Positions 1 through 7,675 of a DNA stretch of 10,151 bases are shown one piece after another. A model generated the notes under the pieces. The model did no database searches and was not told the DNA's origin. It saw nothing but the letters and a program-made list of their open reading frames with translations. The translations under genes and the position numbers were made by a program. Position 1 is the first letter of the stretch, and each line of letters opens with the position of its first letter. The stretch comes from Bacteroidota bacterium (lineage in GTDB: Bacteria; Bacteroidota; Bacteroidia; UKL13-3), in contig CANFSD010000043.1 in the NCBI GenBank assembly GCA_947449515.1, positions 1-10,151 on the forward strand. The letters run 5' to 3'.

Positions 1-2976
1 ATAAACAAATTTTCTAATTACACTTGGCGAACTTGGATTTACATAATACGTTTGACTAAAAATATTATCATTATCATTCAAACGATAATGCAAACCACCT
101 TTTGAATTGTCAAAATTTAAAAATACATCATTGGCTCCATTATCACCAGAGGTCATTAAAGTACTTACACCAACTATATTTATTTCATAATCAGCAGTAC
201 CATTTCCTTTACTAAGGCTACCTGTTAGGTTTTGGACATTTGGCGTTTTAACCAAATTTGGCATAACAAAATTAGCCGTTCCACAACCCATTTCCTCGGC
301 ATCTAAAATACCATCATTGTCATCATCAATATCAGTTATATCAGAAATAGCATCATTATCTGAATCCAAACACTTGTTTAAAATTACACTTTTTGCAAGG
401 TAGTAAGTTGGCAAATAATTATTTTTTGCAATTAAATCATCTGTTGTTTCTAATGTATTTAATAAACCATTTGAACCTACAGCACCAGTAAATTTAGAGG
501 TGGTTTTTAAGGCTCCAGTAACTTTTGCTTCATAGGCATCATAACAGCCATCTCCATCGCTGTCCAAATCATACTCATTACTTATTCCATCGGCATCATC
601 ATCAAGTGTAGAATTGGTAACTAAATCAAATCCATAACCTTCATTATTTAGCGCTGCATCTCCAAAAACACTGGCATTAATTTCATACAATGTAGTATCA
701 GGCGACATATACATGGTTACCTTCCATGAAGGTTTAGGAGTTCCATTGTGCGCAACAGTTATGTTTTGAACCAACATATTTCCACTATATAGTGTATCAC
801 CTGTTGCATGTGAGCTTAATTGATTATCTGGATCGTTTACAATACCAAAAGAGCCTGGCCAAGTTAATACGATGTTCTGTGGTTCATTTGTAGTAGTTAA
901 TGATTTAGCAACCGAGTTGAAAGGAATACCTGGTCCAAAATCAACAGAACGAACGTTTGTAGCTGTTTGAGTTGGGTTAGCCTCACCAATAATTGAATTA
1001 AGCTTCAAATTCATATTGATGAAGAATTTGCCTCCATCATTCACAACAAAATTCAATCCCTTTCCACCATCATAGTTTGCTGCGGCATAAGTAACACCTG
1101 GTCCAGTAAAACTTAAGGCATAAGAAATTGAATCACTTTCCTTAAACAATACACCTGTTAGTGATTTTGTAGTGGCGTTAGAAGTTCTATTAACAAATAG
1201 CGGACTTGCAGTATTCATTTCAACATAATCAGCCAAACCATCATTGTCCTTGTCAATATCAAAAATATCACCAATACCATCGGCATCTGTATCAATACAT
1301 GCATTATTGCTATTATTTAAAGAATAATACTTGTAACTACTGTTGTATTTGATATCTGCATTGTCGGTCACTGTTTCTAGAATATCTGCCAAACCATTTT
1401 TACCAACAGATGAACTTAATGGAACACTTACGGTTTTAGCTATAGCACCAGCTTCAACCCCATCATTACATCCATCACCATCAGAATCTAAATCAAAACG
1501 GTTTACAATGCCATCCTTGTCTGAATCTAAATCAACAGCATCTGCATCTATCCCCCAACTTGTAATGGTAAACTTATTATAAAACTTTTCTGAAGTATAA
1601 CCACTTACAACCAAATTATATTTTTCAATAGGAACTTTGATGCGATGAACAACAGCGCCATTAATTGCTGCTGTCAAAATACCTTGCTCAGATATGTCCA
1701 TTTCAAATTTTGCTCCAGTGGCAAATGGAATACCTGAAAAATTCCATGAAGTTGAAGGCATCTTGCCATAAGCAGTGTTATTATTCACTAAATAAAACTT
1801 ATAACTAGCTGCGTCGTTCCAATTATTGGTTAATTTGGTTGCAGAGGCAGGTATCAAACCAATCATCCCATTCAAAGCATCTGCAACACCCGTAAACTCC
1901 ATATGAATTGGGAGTTTAAATTCTTTTGTTGAATAACTAGATGTCCATCCAGCAGTATTTGCAGCTGTTGAAATATAAATTCCAGTAATGGTGCTGTCAT
2001 AATTTACTACAGCAGTATTACCTGTAAAAACTAAATCATCTACATTAGTTCGAGGGTATACAATTCCCTTTTGTTCTTCTAAATCCAATACCCCATCATT
2101 ATCATCATCAATATCTAAATAGTCTAAAACTAAATCGTTATCATGGTTATCGCATGCTTTACTGCTGCTATCAATTGCAAATGATTCGTATACATTTTCA
2201 TAATTTATTAATCCAGATTCAGTTGAAGTTTCTAAGCTGTCTAACAAACCATTGGCACCCATCGCACCTGTAAATGGAATTGCTTTTGAAGGATTGGTAG
2301 TTGCACCAGCCTCCATTGCGTCATTACAACCATCTCCATCAGAATCAATATCAAAACGATTAATTATTCCATCCCCATCATTATCACGGTCTGTATAGGT
2401 TGCTAAAATAGATTTGCTTGATAACAAAACATTAGACAATGTTTTTGTTGTATTTGAAGAAATTACGATGTTATAATCTACCTTTTTACCTGCAAAACGC
2501 TTAATGAGTTTACCATTTTGTTTCAATGTTACAATACCATTGCTATTGATATCAATTTCCATTTTTGTATTTGCAACATAACTAATACCTGTAGATGGCA
2601 AAGATCCCTGAACTTGTTGGTAGTTTACTGAGGCATTGGTATGATAAAATTTATAGGCTTGGTCATTCCAATTTGAAATGGTTTTTGCATTACCAACCGG
2701 CAATAAACCAATCATACTAGTACCTGTTGCAGTAGTAGTCCATTCTAAATGAATTGGCAATTTAAATACCTGATTAGAATAAGTTGATTGCCAAGTACCA
2801 GGATTTGCAGTCACAATGGTTGAACCAGAAGTACTAATTGCACCATTTCCTGTATAGGTAATACTCTCTAAGTCGTTAGATGCATAATTTACATTTAAGG
2901 CTTCATCCTCGTCTAAAACTCCATCATTATCATCATCTAAATCATCCACATTTGCTATACCATCAGCATCCGTATC
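1..2976 (-). repeat. Tandem large units with TSP3-like calcium-binding strings and cysteine pairs
   Basis: After an opening string DTDADGIANVDDLDDDNDG (residues 1248-1272) come units at residues 1273-1548, 1549-1833 and 1834-2142, and a fourth cut by the window edge. Each complete unit has a beta-domain of roughly 170-200 residues, an aspartate-rich string ending DSDGDGC[NY]D, a linker of about 50 residues with G-x-NGL-x-x-x-LET, and a second D-rich string ending near DNDG[VLI]xDxEE or the like. Strings lie at about 1443-1471, 1523-1548, 1724-1757, 1809-1833, 2039-2063 and 2117-2142. Units 1 and 2 share the same beta-domain (FKLPIH[LM]E, NWNDxAxYKFY). Unit 3 carries a different one (LTGVLFKESDSISY) that appears to recur in the cut fourth unit (LTGSLSKGNGTADY). 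D-rich strings of this type bind calcium in thrombospondins; binding here is inferred from the motif. Confidence 0.85.
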
Positions 2977-5900
2977 AAGAATGTTTTTACGCAAACCAAA
3001 CATCAAATAAGGTTTGGCACTTTGCAAATCTGCGCTTATTTCATACCTTAATGTTGTTCCCGATCCAACTTTTGTCATTGGTAATATTGTTGTACCCCCA
3101 TTGGTAAAGTTTCCATCATCATCCATGGCCATAAATACAGTATCACCGGTAAGAACTGGTAATACCCTTGTAATATTTGGCAAAGTTGTAATTGAAGAGC
3201 TGTTCCCATCTGCTGGTACAGATATCTTAATTGAACCTATTGTTCCACTTTCTTGAATTTTCCATTTTCGGTTAAAATAATATATTCCGTTTATGGCATT
3301 AAAATCAACATTCAAGTTACCATTGTTATCACCAATAATTAAGTATGATTTATCATTTGCAATGTCATTGCCGTTTCCTAATCGATTTTGAGATGCAATG
3401 GTATTATTGTTACCAATGGTTAATAAGGCTGTAGCGTTAATAGACTTTGATTGGCGTTGATGTAGACCTTGAATATCGTCGCGACCAATTGCAAAAATAT
3501 TTTTATTATATCCACTGTTTGCGGTGGTATCCCAGATTTTTGTTCCTGTTCCAGTACCTGTTCCATCAAAATATGAATGGTTTAGGGTAATACCATATTT
3601 AATTGCCAAATAACTTCTTACACGATTGCGTTGGTCATCAGTTAGGTTTTGAGTAAACACCATTACTTCCGGAATATAACCTGTTAATATTGCCCCAACC
3701 GTACCATTATATCGATTTGCACCAACACCAATCCAATCTAACACCGAAGAAGTAATAGCTGTAGTATTACTTGAGTTTTGTGTACCAATTGAATCCCATG
3801 AATATTGCATTGAGGTGGTTGATGACCTAATACCATGTTGTAATTGCCAATGATACCCCCTTGCCGCAGTTGCTATTGCATGACTGGTTCCTGCACTAGA
3901 ACCAGTAACACCAAAAATAGGCTTGTTTGTATTAAATCCTAAAAAGCTTTGAGAGGTATTGGTACCTGAAACACCCATGGCAAGCACCATACCCCATGTT
4001 GGACTGGTTGTTGGAAGAGAAACGCCAAACATTTCTTGATTGGCATTAGTATTTAATAAACTTGAATTTGACGAAGAAAAATACTTTATACCATCAAATT
4101 GATAACTTGGGTTAAAATTAGCCAAATTTGCCGAAGAATCTGGACTGGTAAAAGCCGCTGAGGCTGCAACATCGCCGTTTGCCATACCTAAATCCGCCCA
4201 TTTTGTTCTTGGGCTCGAACCAGCCTTATCTGCGCTATACCAAATTACAGTAGGTACAGAAATACCCCCTGGATAATCTACAGTTTTATAAACTGTGAAA
4301 TATTGACCATTTGAAAAGTTATAATTTACATTCCAATTTAGGCCATCAAAGGTTAATGGTAAAACTGTGTTGTTATTATCACTAAAAACAGAGTCAGGAC
4401 TTACAATAAAATACAAAGATCCTTTTTCATTTCCTTGCGGTAATGTTGTAGTTGCATTTGCATTTCTTGCTCCATAGAAACTTAATTTTACTGAATCAAT
4501 TGTTCCCCATTCTTGAACAAGCCATTTTCTGGTTAATATATTGTATTGACCTGTTGGCGCACCTGTTGAAGTCCAAGCTGGGATGGCGCCATTATCCCCA
4601 AGAATTAAGAATGATGTATCCGCCAAGATATCGTTTCCAACTGTTGCTGCATTTCCAAGACTTGTATCGATGCGGTTATTATTACCAATCATCAACATGC
4701 CTTCTAAATTAATTGACTTAGCTTGGCGTTGGTGCAATCCCCATTTATCATTACGGGCCAATCCAAAAATATTTTTATTAAAGGGTGCATTGGTTGTTAG
4801 AGGAAAAATATTTCGGGTAAAATTGCTTCCGTCTGCATTGGTTCCACTGATATAATTATCACCTTTGGTTATACCATATTTTAAAGCGAGGTAGGTTTCA
4901 ATTTCTGTAATTTGATAGGCGGTTGGAGTATTGCTAAATGCTATTACCTCCGAAATTAATCCATTCCAAGACCTGCTTGTACCCACCTGATAACACATGG
5001 TTTCGGCATAACCCAAAGTAGTTGGGGTAGATGAGGTTACAAGATTAGGTTTTCCAACATTTACTGGACCAAAATTATATGCAGTATTGTAGGCAGCCGC
5101 AGCTGCATCTTTTCTCCAAGCGTTTCCAACTTCAAGATAGTTATTTAAGGTACCTAAAGGATTGCCTCCACCATGGTAAGTTCTGCCAGATCCGGAAAAA
5201 AAAATATGATTAAATGATGCACCATTAGCGGTGAAATCTTGAGCTACCCAATAAGCATTTCTTATATTGTGTAAATCAGGAATATTTAATTTTGTACTTG
5301 TAGTAACAAGCCCAGAATTAGTGAATTGGAGGGCTTTGTTAAAATTGATACTGTTATTTTTTAAAATGGGATAGGAAGTAGTTACACCACTTTCTGCCTG
5401 GGCATTATTCCTATTTAATGATTGGTCATCCCACTGATAAACACCAGCATTGTTGGTATTTACAGCAGAAGTTGTGCGGGTATATAAATCTACTCTTAAA
5501 GCAGGATATGTAACTGATTGGGTAGGATAAATTCTAACATACCTACAACTGATACTACTTGCAAAATCATTGTCACGTATCCAAGTATTGTCTTCATTTC
5601 CAGTAAAAATTCCAAGATCTGTCCAAGTGCTCAAATCATTCGAAACCTTTACAGCGTATTCAGTTACATAAGCGGCTTGATTACCTGCGCCCATGGTGCG
5701 AATACCATCTATACTTTGAACCGAACCCAAATCTAATTGCAACCATCCTTTGGGATAGCCTATTGGAGTACCTCCTCCATCTACTGAACCAGGAATCCAA
5801 CCTGTTGTAGATGTGAATATAGAAAGTGAGGGAAGCCAGCTAGTTGTCCAATCGCTTGAACTGGTCCTACTTGTAGTTGGAATATTTTTAAGTGTGATAC

Positions 5901-6717
5901 CAACACTCCTCAAAGAGTTAGTAGCATCGGCTTTTAACCAAAGTATTGGGTCGTTAAAACTAGAAGAAGGTTTAATTGATAAACTAGCATTTGGGGTAAA
6001 AGTATAAAGTTTATTAAGACCAGGCCATTGTGCTAATGTATTATCATTTCTTGGATTAGATGAAGTTGGAATATGTTGCGCAGTTGCAATACTTATGTAC
6101 TCATCTGCAGCAGACAGACCGCCAATACCAACAGATGAAGAAAAAGCGCCTGTTCCCGCAGTTCCATATATAAACTCAATTTTATTAGAAGTTTCTGATA
6201 ATCGAATTTGATAACTTAAATTAGTGGCACTATTAGATGTATAAGCAACTTTCCATTGAACCGTAAGCACTCTGTTGGGAGTTGTACCCGATAGTAAATA
6301 GGAAACACCGCCACCTGTGGCTGCAGACCCGGTATAAGTTGCATCCCACCATGCGAAAATTTTAGGGCTATTAGTTGTTGAAACTATTGAATTGGCATTC
6401 TCCGTGGTAACCGCTACAGCCCCTAATTTAAACAAACCAGCTGCATTTGCCGAAAATTGCGTGTAATTTACTCCCAAGTAATTGAAGCTAAAACCAATAT
6501 TAGTTACTGCAGATGCCGCACCAATGGTTGTATTTCCACCAGCTATTAAGGAAGTTCCACCAACAATATCCGTATAGTTAGCTGTTCCACTTGAAAATCC
6601 AATACTACTCAATTGAGCATAACTTTTTTGGAAATTCAAAAACAGCAAACCTACCAACACATAAAGCGGGGCCAAATGTCTTAAATTACTAATTGTGACC
6701 TTACATTTTGCAAACAT
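1..6717 (-). CDS. Giant secreted multidomain adhesin-like protein, C-terminus cut by window edge
   Basis: Seen: ATG at 6717 opens 2,239 codons to base 1 with no in-frame stop; an in-frame TAA lies about 13 codons upstream and no other ATG intervenes. Residues 1-34 form a signal peptide (basic start, core LYVLVGLLFLNF, cleavage at SYA|Q). Residues 36-247 are a beta-rich domain (WW at 123-124, IEFIYG at 180-185) common at the N-terminus of Bacteroidota surface proteins. Residues about 256-745 form LamG-like module 1 (W260, W429, KYGIT 613-617, HQRQAKS 662-668, W732) with an F5/8 type C domain inserted at about 300-415. Module 2 spans about 822-1170 (W826, W840, KYGIT 1040-1044, HQRQSKS from 1086, W1152). 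From 1248 on, seven aspartate-rich TSP3-like strings alternate with beta-domains. Inferred: exported to the surface, probably by the type IX system, binding glycans or surfaces with calcium-stiffened stalks. No catalytic domain is recognised, so the role as adhesin rather than polysaccharide-binding or matrix protein is open. No Shine-Dalgarno is visible, which is usual for the phylum. Confidence 0.93.
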   Translation of the reverse strand, partial: MFAKCKVTISNLRHLAPLYVLVGLLFLNFQKSYAQLSSIGFSSGTANYTDIVGGTSLIAGGNTTIGAASAVTNIGFSFNYLGVNYTQFSANAAGLFKLGAVAVTTENANSIVSTTNSPKIFAWWDATYTGSAATGGGVSYLLSGTTPNRVLTVQWKVAYTSNSATNLSYQIRLSETSNKIEFIYGTAGTGAFSSSVGIGGLSAADEYISIATAQHIPTSSNPRNDNTLAQWPGLNKLYTFTPNASLSIKPSSSFNDPILWLKADATNSLRSVGITLKNIPTTSRTSSSDWTTSWLPSLSIFTSTTGWIPGSVDGGGTPIGYPKGWLQLDLGSVQSIDGIRTMGAGNQAAYVTEYAVKVSNDLSTWTDLGIFTGNEDNTWIRDNDFASSISCRYVRIYPTQSVTYPALRVDLYTRTTSAVNTNNAGVYQWDDQSLNRNNAQAESGVTTSYPILKNNSINFNKALQFTNSGLVTTSTKLNIPDLHNIRNAYWVAQDFTANGASFNHIFFSGSGRTYHGGGNPLGTLNNYLEVGNAWRKDAAAAAYNTAYNFGPVNVGKPNLVTSSTPTTLGYAETMCYQVGTSRSWNGLISEVIAFSNTPTAYQITEIETYLALKYGITKGDNYISGTNADGSNFTRNIFPLTTNAPFNKNIFGLARNDKWGLHQRQAKSINLEGMLMIGNNNRIDTSLGNAATVGNDILADTSFLILGDNGAIPAWTSTGAPTGQYNILTRKWLVQEWGTIDSVKLSFYGARNANATTTLPQGNEKGSLYFIVSPDSVFSDNNNTVLPLTFDGLNWNVNYNFSNGQYFTVYKTVDYPGGISVPTVIWYSADKAGSSPRTKWADLGMANGDVAASAAFTSPDSSANLANFNPSYQFDGIKYFSSSNSSLLNTNANQEMFGVSLPTTSPTWGMVLAMGVSGTNTSQSFLGFNTNKPIFGVTGSSAGTSHAIATAARGYHWQLQHGIRSSTTSMQYSWDSIGTQNSSNTTAITSSVLDWIGVGANRYNGTVGAILTGYIPEVMVFTQNLTDDQRNRVRSYLAIKYGITLNHSYFDGTGTGTGTKIWDTTANSGYNKNIFAIGRDDIQGLHQRQSKSINATALLTIGNNNTIASQNRLGNGNDIANDKSYLIIGDNNGNLNVDFNAINGIYYFNRKWKIQESGTIGSIKISVPADGNSSSITTLPNITRVLPVLTGDTVFMAMDDDGNFTNGGTTILPMTKVGSGTTLRYEISADLQSAKPYLMFGLRKNILDTDADGIANVDDLDDDNDGVLDEDEALNVNYASNDLESITYTGNGAISTSGSTIVTANPGTWQSTYSNQVFKLPIHLEWTTTATGTSMIGLLPVGNAKTISNWNDQAYKFYHTNASVNYQQVQGSLPSTGISYVANTKMEIDINSNGIVTLKQNGKLIKRFAGKKVDYNIVISSNTTKTLSNVLLSSKSILATYTDRDNDGDGIINRFDIDSDGDGCNDAMEAGATTNPSKAIPFTGAMGANGLLDSLETSTESGLINYENVYESFAIDSSSKACDNHDNDLVLDYLDIDDDNDGVLDLEEQKGIVYPRTNVDDLVFTGNTAVVNYDSTITGIYISTAANTAGWTSSYSTKEFKLPIHMEFTGVADALNGMIGLIPASATKLTNNWNDAASYKFYLVNNNTAYGKMPSTSWNFSGIPFATGAKFEMDISEQGILTAAINGAVVHRIKVPIEKYNLVVSGYTSEKFYNKFTITSWGIDADAVDLDSDKDGIVNRFDLDSDGDGCNDGVEAGAIAKTVSVPLSSSVGKNGLADILETVTDNADIKYNSSYKYYSLNNSNNACIDTDADGIGDIFDIDKDNDGLADYVEMNTASPLFVNRTSNATTKSLTGVLFKESDSISYALSFTGPGVTYAAANYDGGKGLNFVVNDGGKFFINMNLKLNSIIGEANPTQTATNVRSVDFGPGIPFNSVAKSLTTTNEPQNIVLTWPGSFGIVNDPDNQLSSHATGDTLYSGNMLVQNITVAHNGTPKPSWKVTMYMSPDTTLYEINASVFGDAALNNEGYGFDLVTNSTLDDDADGISNEYDLDSDGDGCYDAYEAKVTGALKTTSKFTGAVGSNGLLNTLETTDDLIAKNNYLPTYYLAKSVILNKCLDSDNDAISDITDIDDDNDGILDAEEMGCGTANFVMPNLVKTPNVQNLTGSLSKGNGTADYEINIVGVSTLMTSGDNGANDVFLNFDNSKGGLHYRLNDNDNIFSQTYYVNPSSPSVIRKFVY
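3208..5952 (-). repeat. Two divergent copies of a LamG-like KYGIT module
   Basis: Two homologous protein modules follow each other inside the giant gene, about residues 256-745 and 822-1170. Shared landmarks appear in the same order: an opening [IV][LI]W(L/Y)xAD strand (W260, W826), a second W-D/A-D strand (W429, W840), YLA[LI]KYGIT (613, 1040), KNIF(G/A) with an R(N/D)D pair, G-L-HQRQ(A/S)KS (662, 1086), a (M/L)xIGNNN turn, (F/Y)LI(L/I)GDN and (T/N)RKWxxQE (W732, W1152). This module is widespread in large secreted Bacteroidota proteins; from memory it includes the family catalogued as DUF8202, usually next to a concanavalin/LamG-like fold. The copies are diverged at DNA level, so this is an old duplication. 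Function is not known for the family; ligand binding is a guess from the fold. Confidence 0.8.
5470..5830 (-). other. F5/8 type C (discoidin) domain inside the giant protein
   Basis: Residues about 297-415 of the giant protein match the F5/8 type C fold in order. GWLQLDLGSVQSIDGIRTMG corresponds to the family's W-L-Q-V-D-L-G and I-T-x-G strands. It is followed by YAVKVSNDLSTWTDLG (the family's Y-x-V-S-x-S-x-D-G-x-x-W strand), TGNEDN, then CRYVRIYP (family A-R-Y-V-R-I) and a closing LRVDLYT (family L-R-x-E-L-Y). Family members bind carbohydrates or lipids through loops at one end of a jelly-roll. That this copy binds a glycan is inference. It sits between the first tryptophan strand (ILWLKAD, W260) and the WDDQS strand (W429) of LamG-like module 1. 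The identification is firm; the exact limits are approximate. Confidence 0.85.
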
Positions 6718-6865
6718 ATTTTCCAATTTAAATTGATTCAATAAATGATTATTTTATCTAGATTAAACAACAAATCTGATAATCCTTAAACTGCAGAAAA
6801 ATCACCAAAATCTGGAAATTACTTCATACAGAAGGACTTAGAATGTTGATTATTTGAAGATAAAA

Positions 6866-6893
6866 TGCATGCAAAAGTACTTAAGGCTTAAGG
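6866..6893 (-). promoter_or_regulatory. Candidate promoter and operator of the giant protein gene
   Basis: On the minus strand, TACTTTTG at 6879-6872 is an exact match to the Bacteroidota minus-7 consensus TAnnTTTG. Directly upstream and touching it are two head-to-tail heptamers (CCTTAAG read on this strand; CTTAAGG on the plus strand) at 6880-6893, each containing the palindrome CTTAAG. The 8-base palindrome TGCATGCA (6866-6873) overlaps the downstream end of the box. No TTG is found at the expected minus-33 spacing. That absence would fit an activator-dependent promoter but also weakens the call. Transcription would begin near 6865 and give a leader of about 150 bases. The adjacent LuxR-type regulator is an obvious candidate to bind here, which is inference only. 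Confidence 0.4.
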
Positions 6894-6904
6894 GGAATCC
6901 TATT

Positions 6905-6941
6905 TGCATAACACACATAAAGATGTGTAATTGCTGATGCA
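6905..6941. repeat. Small inverted repeat in the intergenic gap
   Basis: ACACAT (6913-6918) and ATGTGT (6923-6928) form a perfect six-pair stem with the four-base loop AAAG. TGCAT (6905-6909) and ATGCA (6937-6941) could close an outer stem across unpaired bases. On the minus strand it sits some 20-40 bases upstream of the heptamer repeats, so it could be a dyad binding site for a transcription factor. Chance occurrence in AT-rich DNA is also possible. Confidence 0.35.
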
Positions 6942-6980
6942 GTTTTTAATTCATGGAAAGAATTAAGATTAGCGAGAAAT

Positions 6981-7004
6981 ATAGTTTAGGTAAATCTGAA
7001 CCTA
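6981..7004 (-). terminator. Weak candidate terminator after the response regulator
   Basis: About 70 bases past the regulator stop codon, the minus strand carries TAGGT (7004-7000), an eight-base loop and ACCTA (6991-6987), followed by AACTATATTT. The stem has only five pairs and the U-run is interrupted, so an intrinsic terminator is possible but poorly supported. Confidence 0.2.
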
Positions 7005-7072
7005 TAATTAATTGCTATCTAATAAAAATTATAACAACTAAATAACAAGATTAATACAGAAAATCTAACAAA

Positions 7073-7675
7073 CTATTTAATTAAGTTAAACATTTCAGAT
7101 TTGCTATTAACATTTAATTTTTTGTAGATTTTTTTGATGTGCATACGCACTGTGTCAATTGAAATATTCAATTTATCTGCTATTAATTTATAACTCAATC
7201 CATCAAGGATGCTTTGAGCTACCTCTTTTTCTCTGTTTGTCAAATGCTCAAATAAGATGGTTTTATTACTAAAAAAGGTTACAATTTTTCTTGCAATTGC
7301 AGGGGTCATAAATGCTCCGCCTTTAGAGATTGTATAAATTCCATTAATAATGTCTGTATCTGTACTTTGTTTATCAATGTATCCAACTGCTCCTAATTGC
7401 AAAGCTTTCAAAATTACCTCTGTTTCATCCATTATTGAATTCATAACAATTTGAGTATTAGGGTGCTTTTTCAAAATTATTGGAATGGCATCAATACCAT
7501 TCATTTCACCCATCGTAATATCCAATAAAATAAAATCTACTTCAATATTAGCTTCTAAAAAAGAAGTTGGCCCAAAAAAAGTACCCAAACATTTAAAAGA
7601 ACTCGAATCATTTACGCGTTTCGCTAAAATCTCACACAAGGTGTAATCATCATCAATAATTGCAATACTTTTCAT
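7073..7675 (-). CDS. NarL/LuxR-family response regulator
   Basis: This 200-residue protein has the full length and two-domain layout of a NarL/FixJ-type transcription factor. The receiver spans about residues 1-120. It has the acidic cluster D8-D10 that binds magnesium, phosphoacceptor D52 (in FILLDITM), switch residue S80 and conserved K102 (GYIDKQS). The LuxR-type helix-turn-helix at about 144-199 begins LTNREKEVAQSILDGLSYK and continues ADKLNISIDTVRMHIKKIYKKL, the classic form in which the second helix reads DNA. Its ATG at 7675 overlaps the TGA of the upstream kinase (ATGA at 7672-7675), so the two are cotranscribed and probably translationally coupled. The HisKA_3-type kinase is the expected phosphodonor. 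All key residues are present and the gene looks intact. Targets are not visible from the protein; the co-oriented giant surface protein gene downstream is a candidate. Confidence 0.95.
   Translation of the reverse strand: MKSIAIIDDDYTLCEILAKRVNDSSSFKCLGTFFGPTSFLEANIEVDFILLDITMGEMNGIDAIPIILKKHPNTQIVMNSIMDETEVILKALQLGAVGYIDKQSTDTDIINGIYTISKGGAFMTPAIARKIVTFFSNKTILFEHLTNREKEVAQSILDGLSYKLIADKLNISIDTVRMHIKKIYKKLNVNSKSEMFNLIK

Larger units (their letters stand above)
6718..7072. other. Non-coding gap between response regulator and giant protein gene
   Basis: These 355 bases hold no credible gene on either strand. They lie between two minus-strand genes and are long for an intra-operon spacer, so a separate promoter for the giant gene is likely. 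Read on the minus strand, the gap contains a weak hairpin soon after the regulator stop, an ACACAT/ATGTGT hairpin, two tandem CTTAAGG heptamers, a TAnnTTTG box and a TGCATGCA palindrome. An AT-rich leader of about 150 bases follows, up to the ATG at 6717. The elements of interest are listed separately. Confidence 0.7.

Noticed and set aside
2080..2150. Short-period repeats of ATC (also near 300-360, 595-605 and 2920-2945) that might suggest a microsatellite or CRISPR
   Set aside because: These are runs of aspartate codons (GAT/GAC on the minus strand) in the calcium-binding strings. There are no uniform repeats with unique spacers.
5430..5952. A frameshift or pseudogene explanation for the long gap between W260 and W429 in module 1
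   Set aside because: The frame is continuous and the inserted residues form a coherent F5/8 type C domain, so this is a real domain insertion rather than decay.
1343..6007. Seven short plus-strand ORFs of 64-90 codons (at 1343, 2880, 3014, 4452, 4583, 5518 and 5813)
   Set aside because: All lie antisense inside the giant minus-strand gene. Their translations are low-complexity, with no start signals, domains or spacing of real genes, and they reflect the repetitive codons on the other strand.
6700..6717. Cysteine at residue 5 as a lipoprotein lipobox
   Set aside because: It lies before the hydrophobic core of the signal peptide, not after it. The SYA|Q site at 34-35 fits ordinary signal peptidase I.
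6905..6955. Hairpin followed by TTTTT on the plus strand, resembling an intrinsic terminator
   Set aside because: No plus-strand gene ends here. In the minus direction, in which the genes are transcribed, no U-run follows the stem. It is kept only as an inverted repeat.
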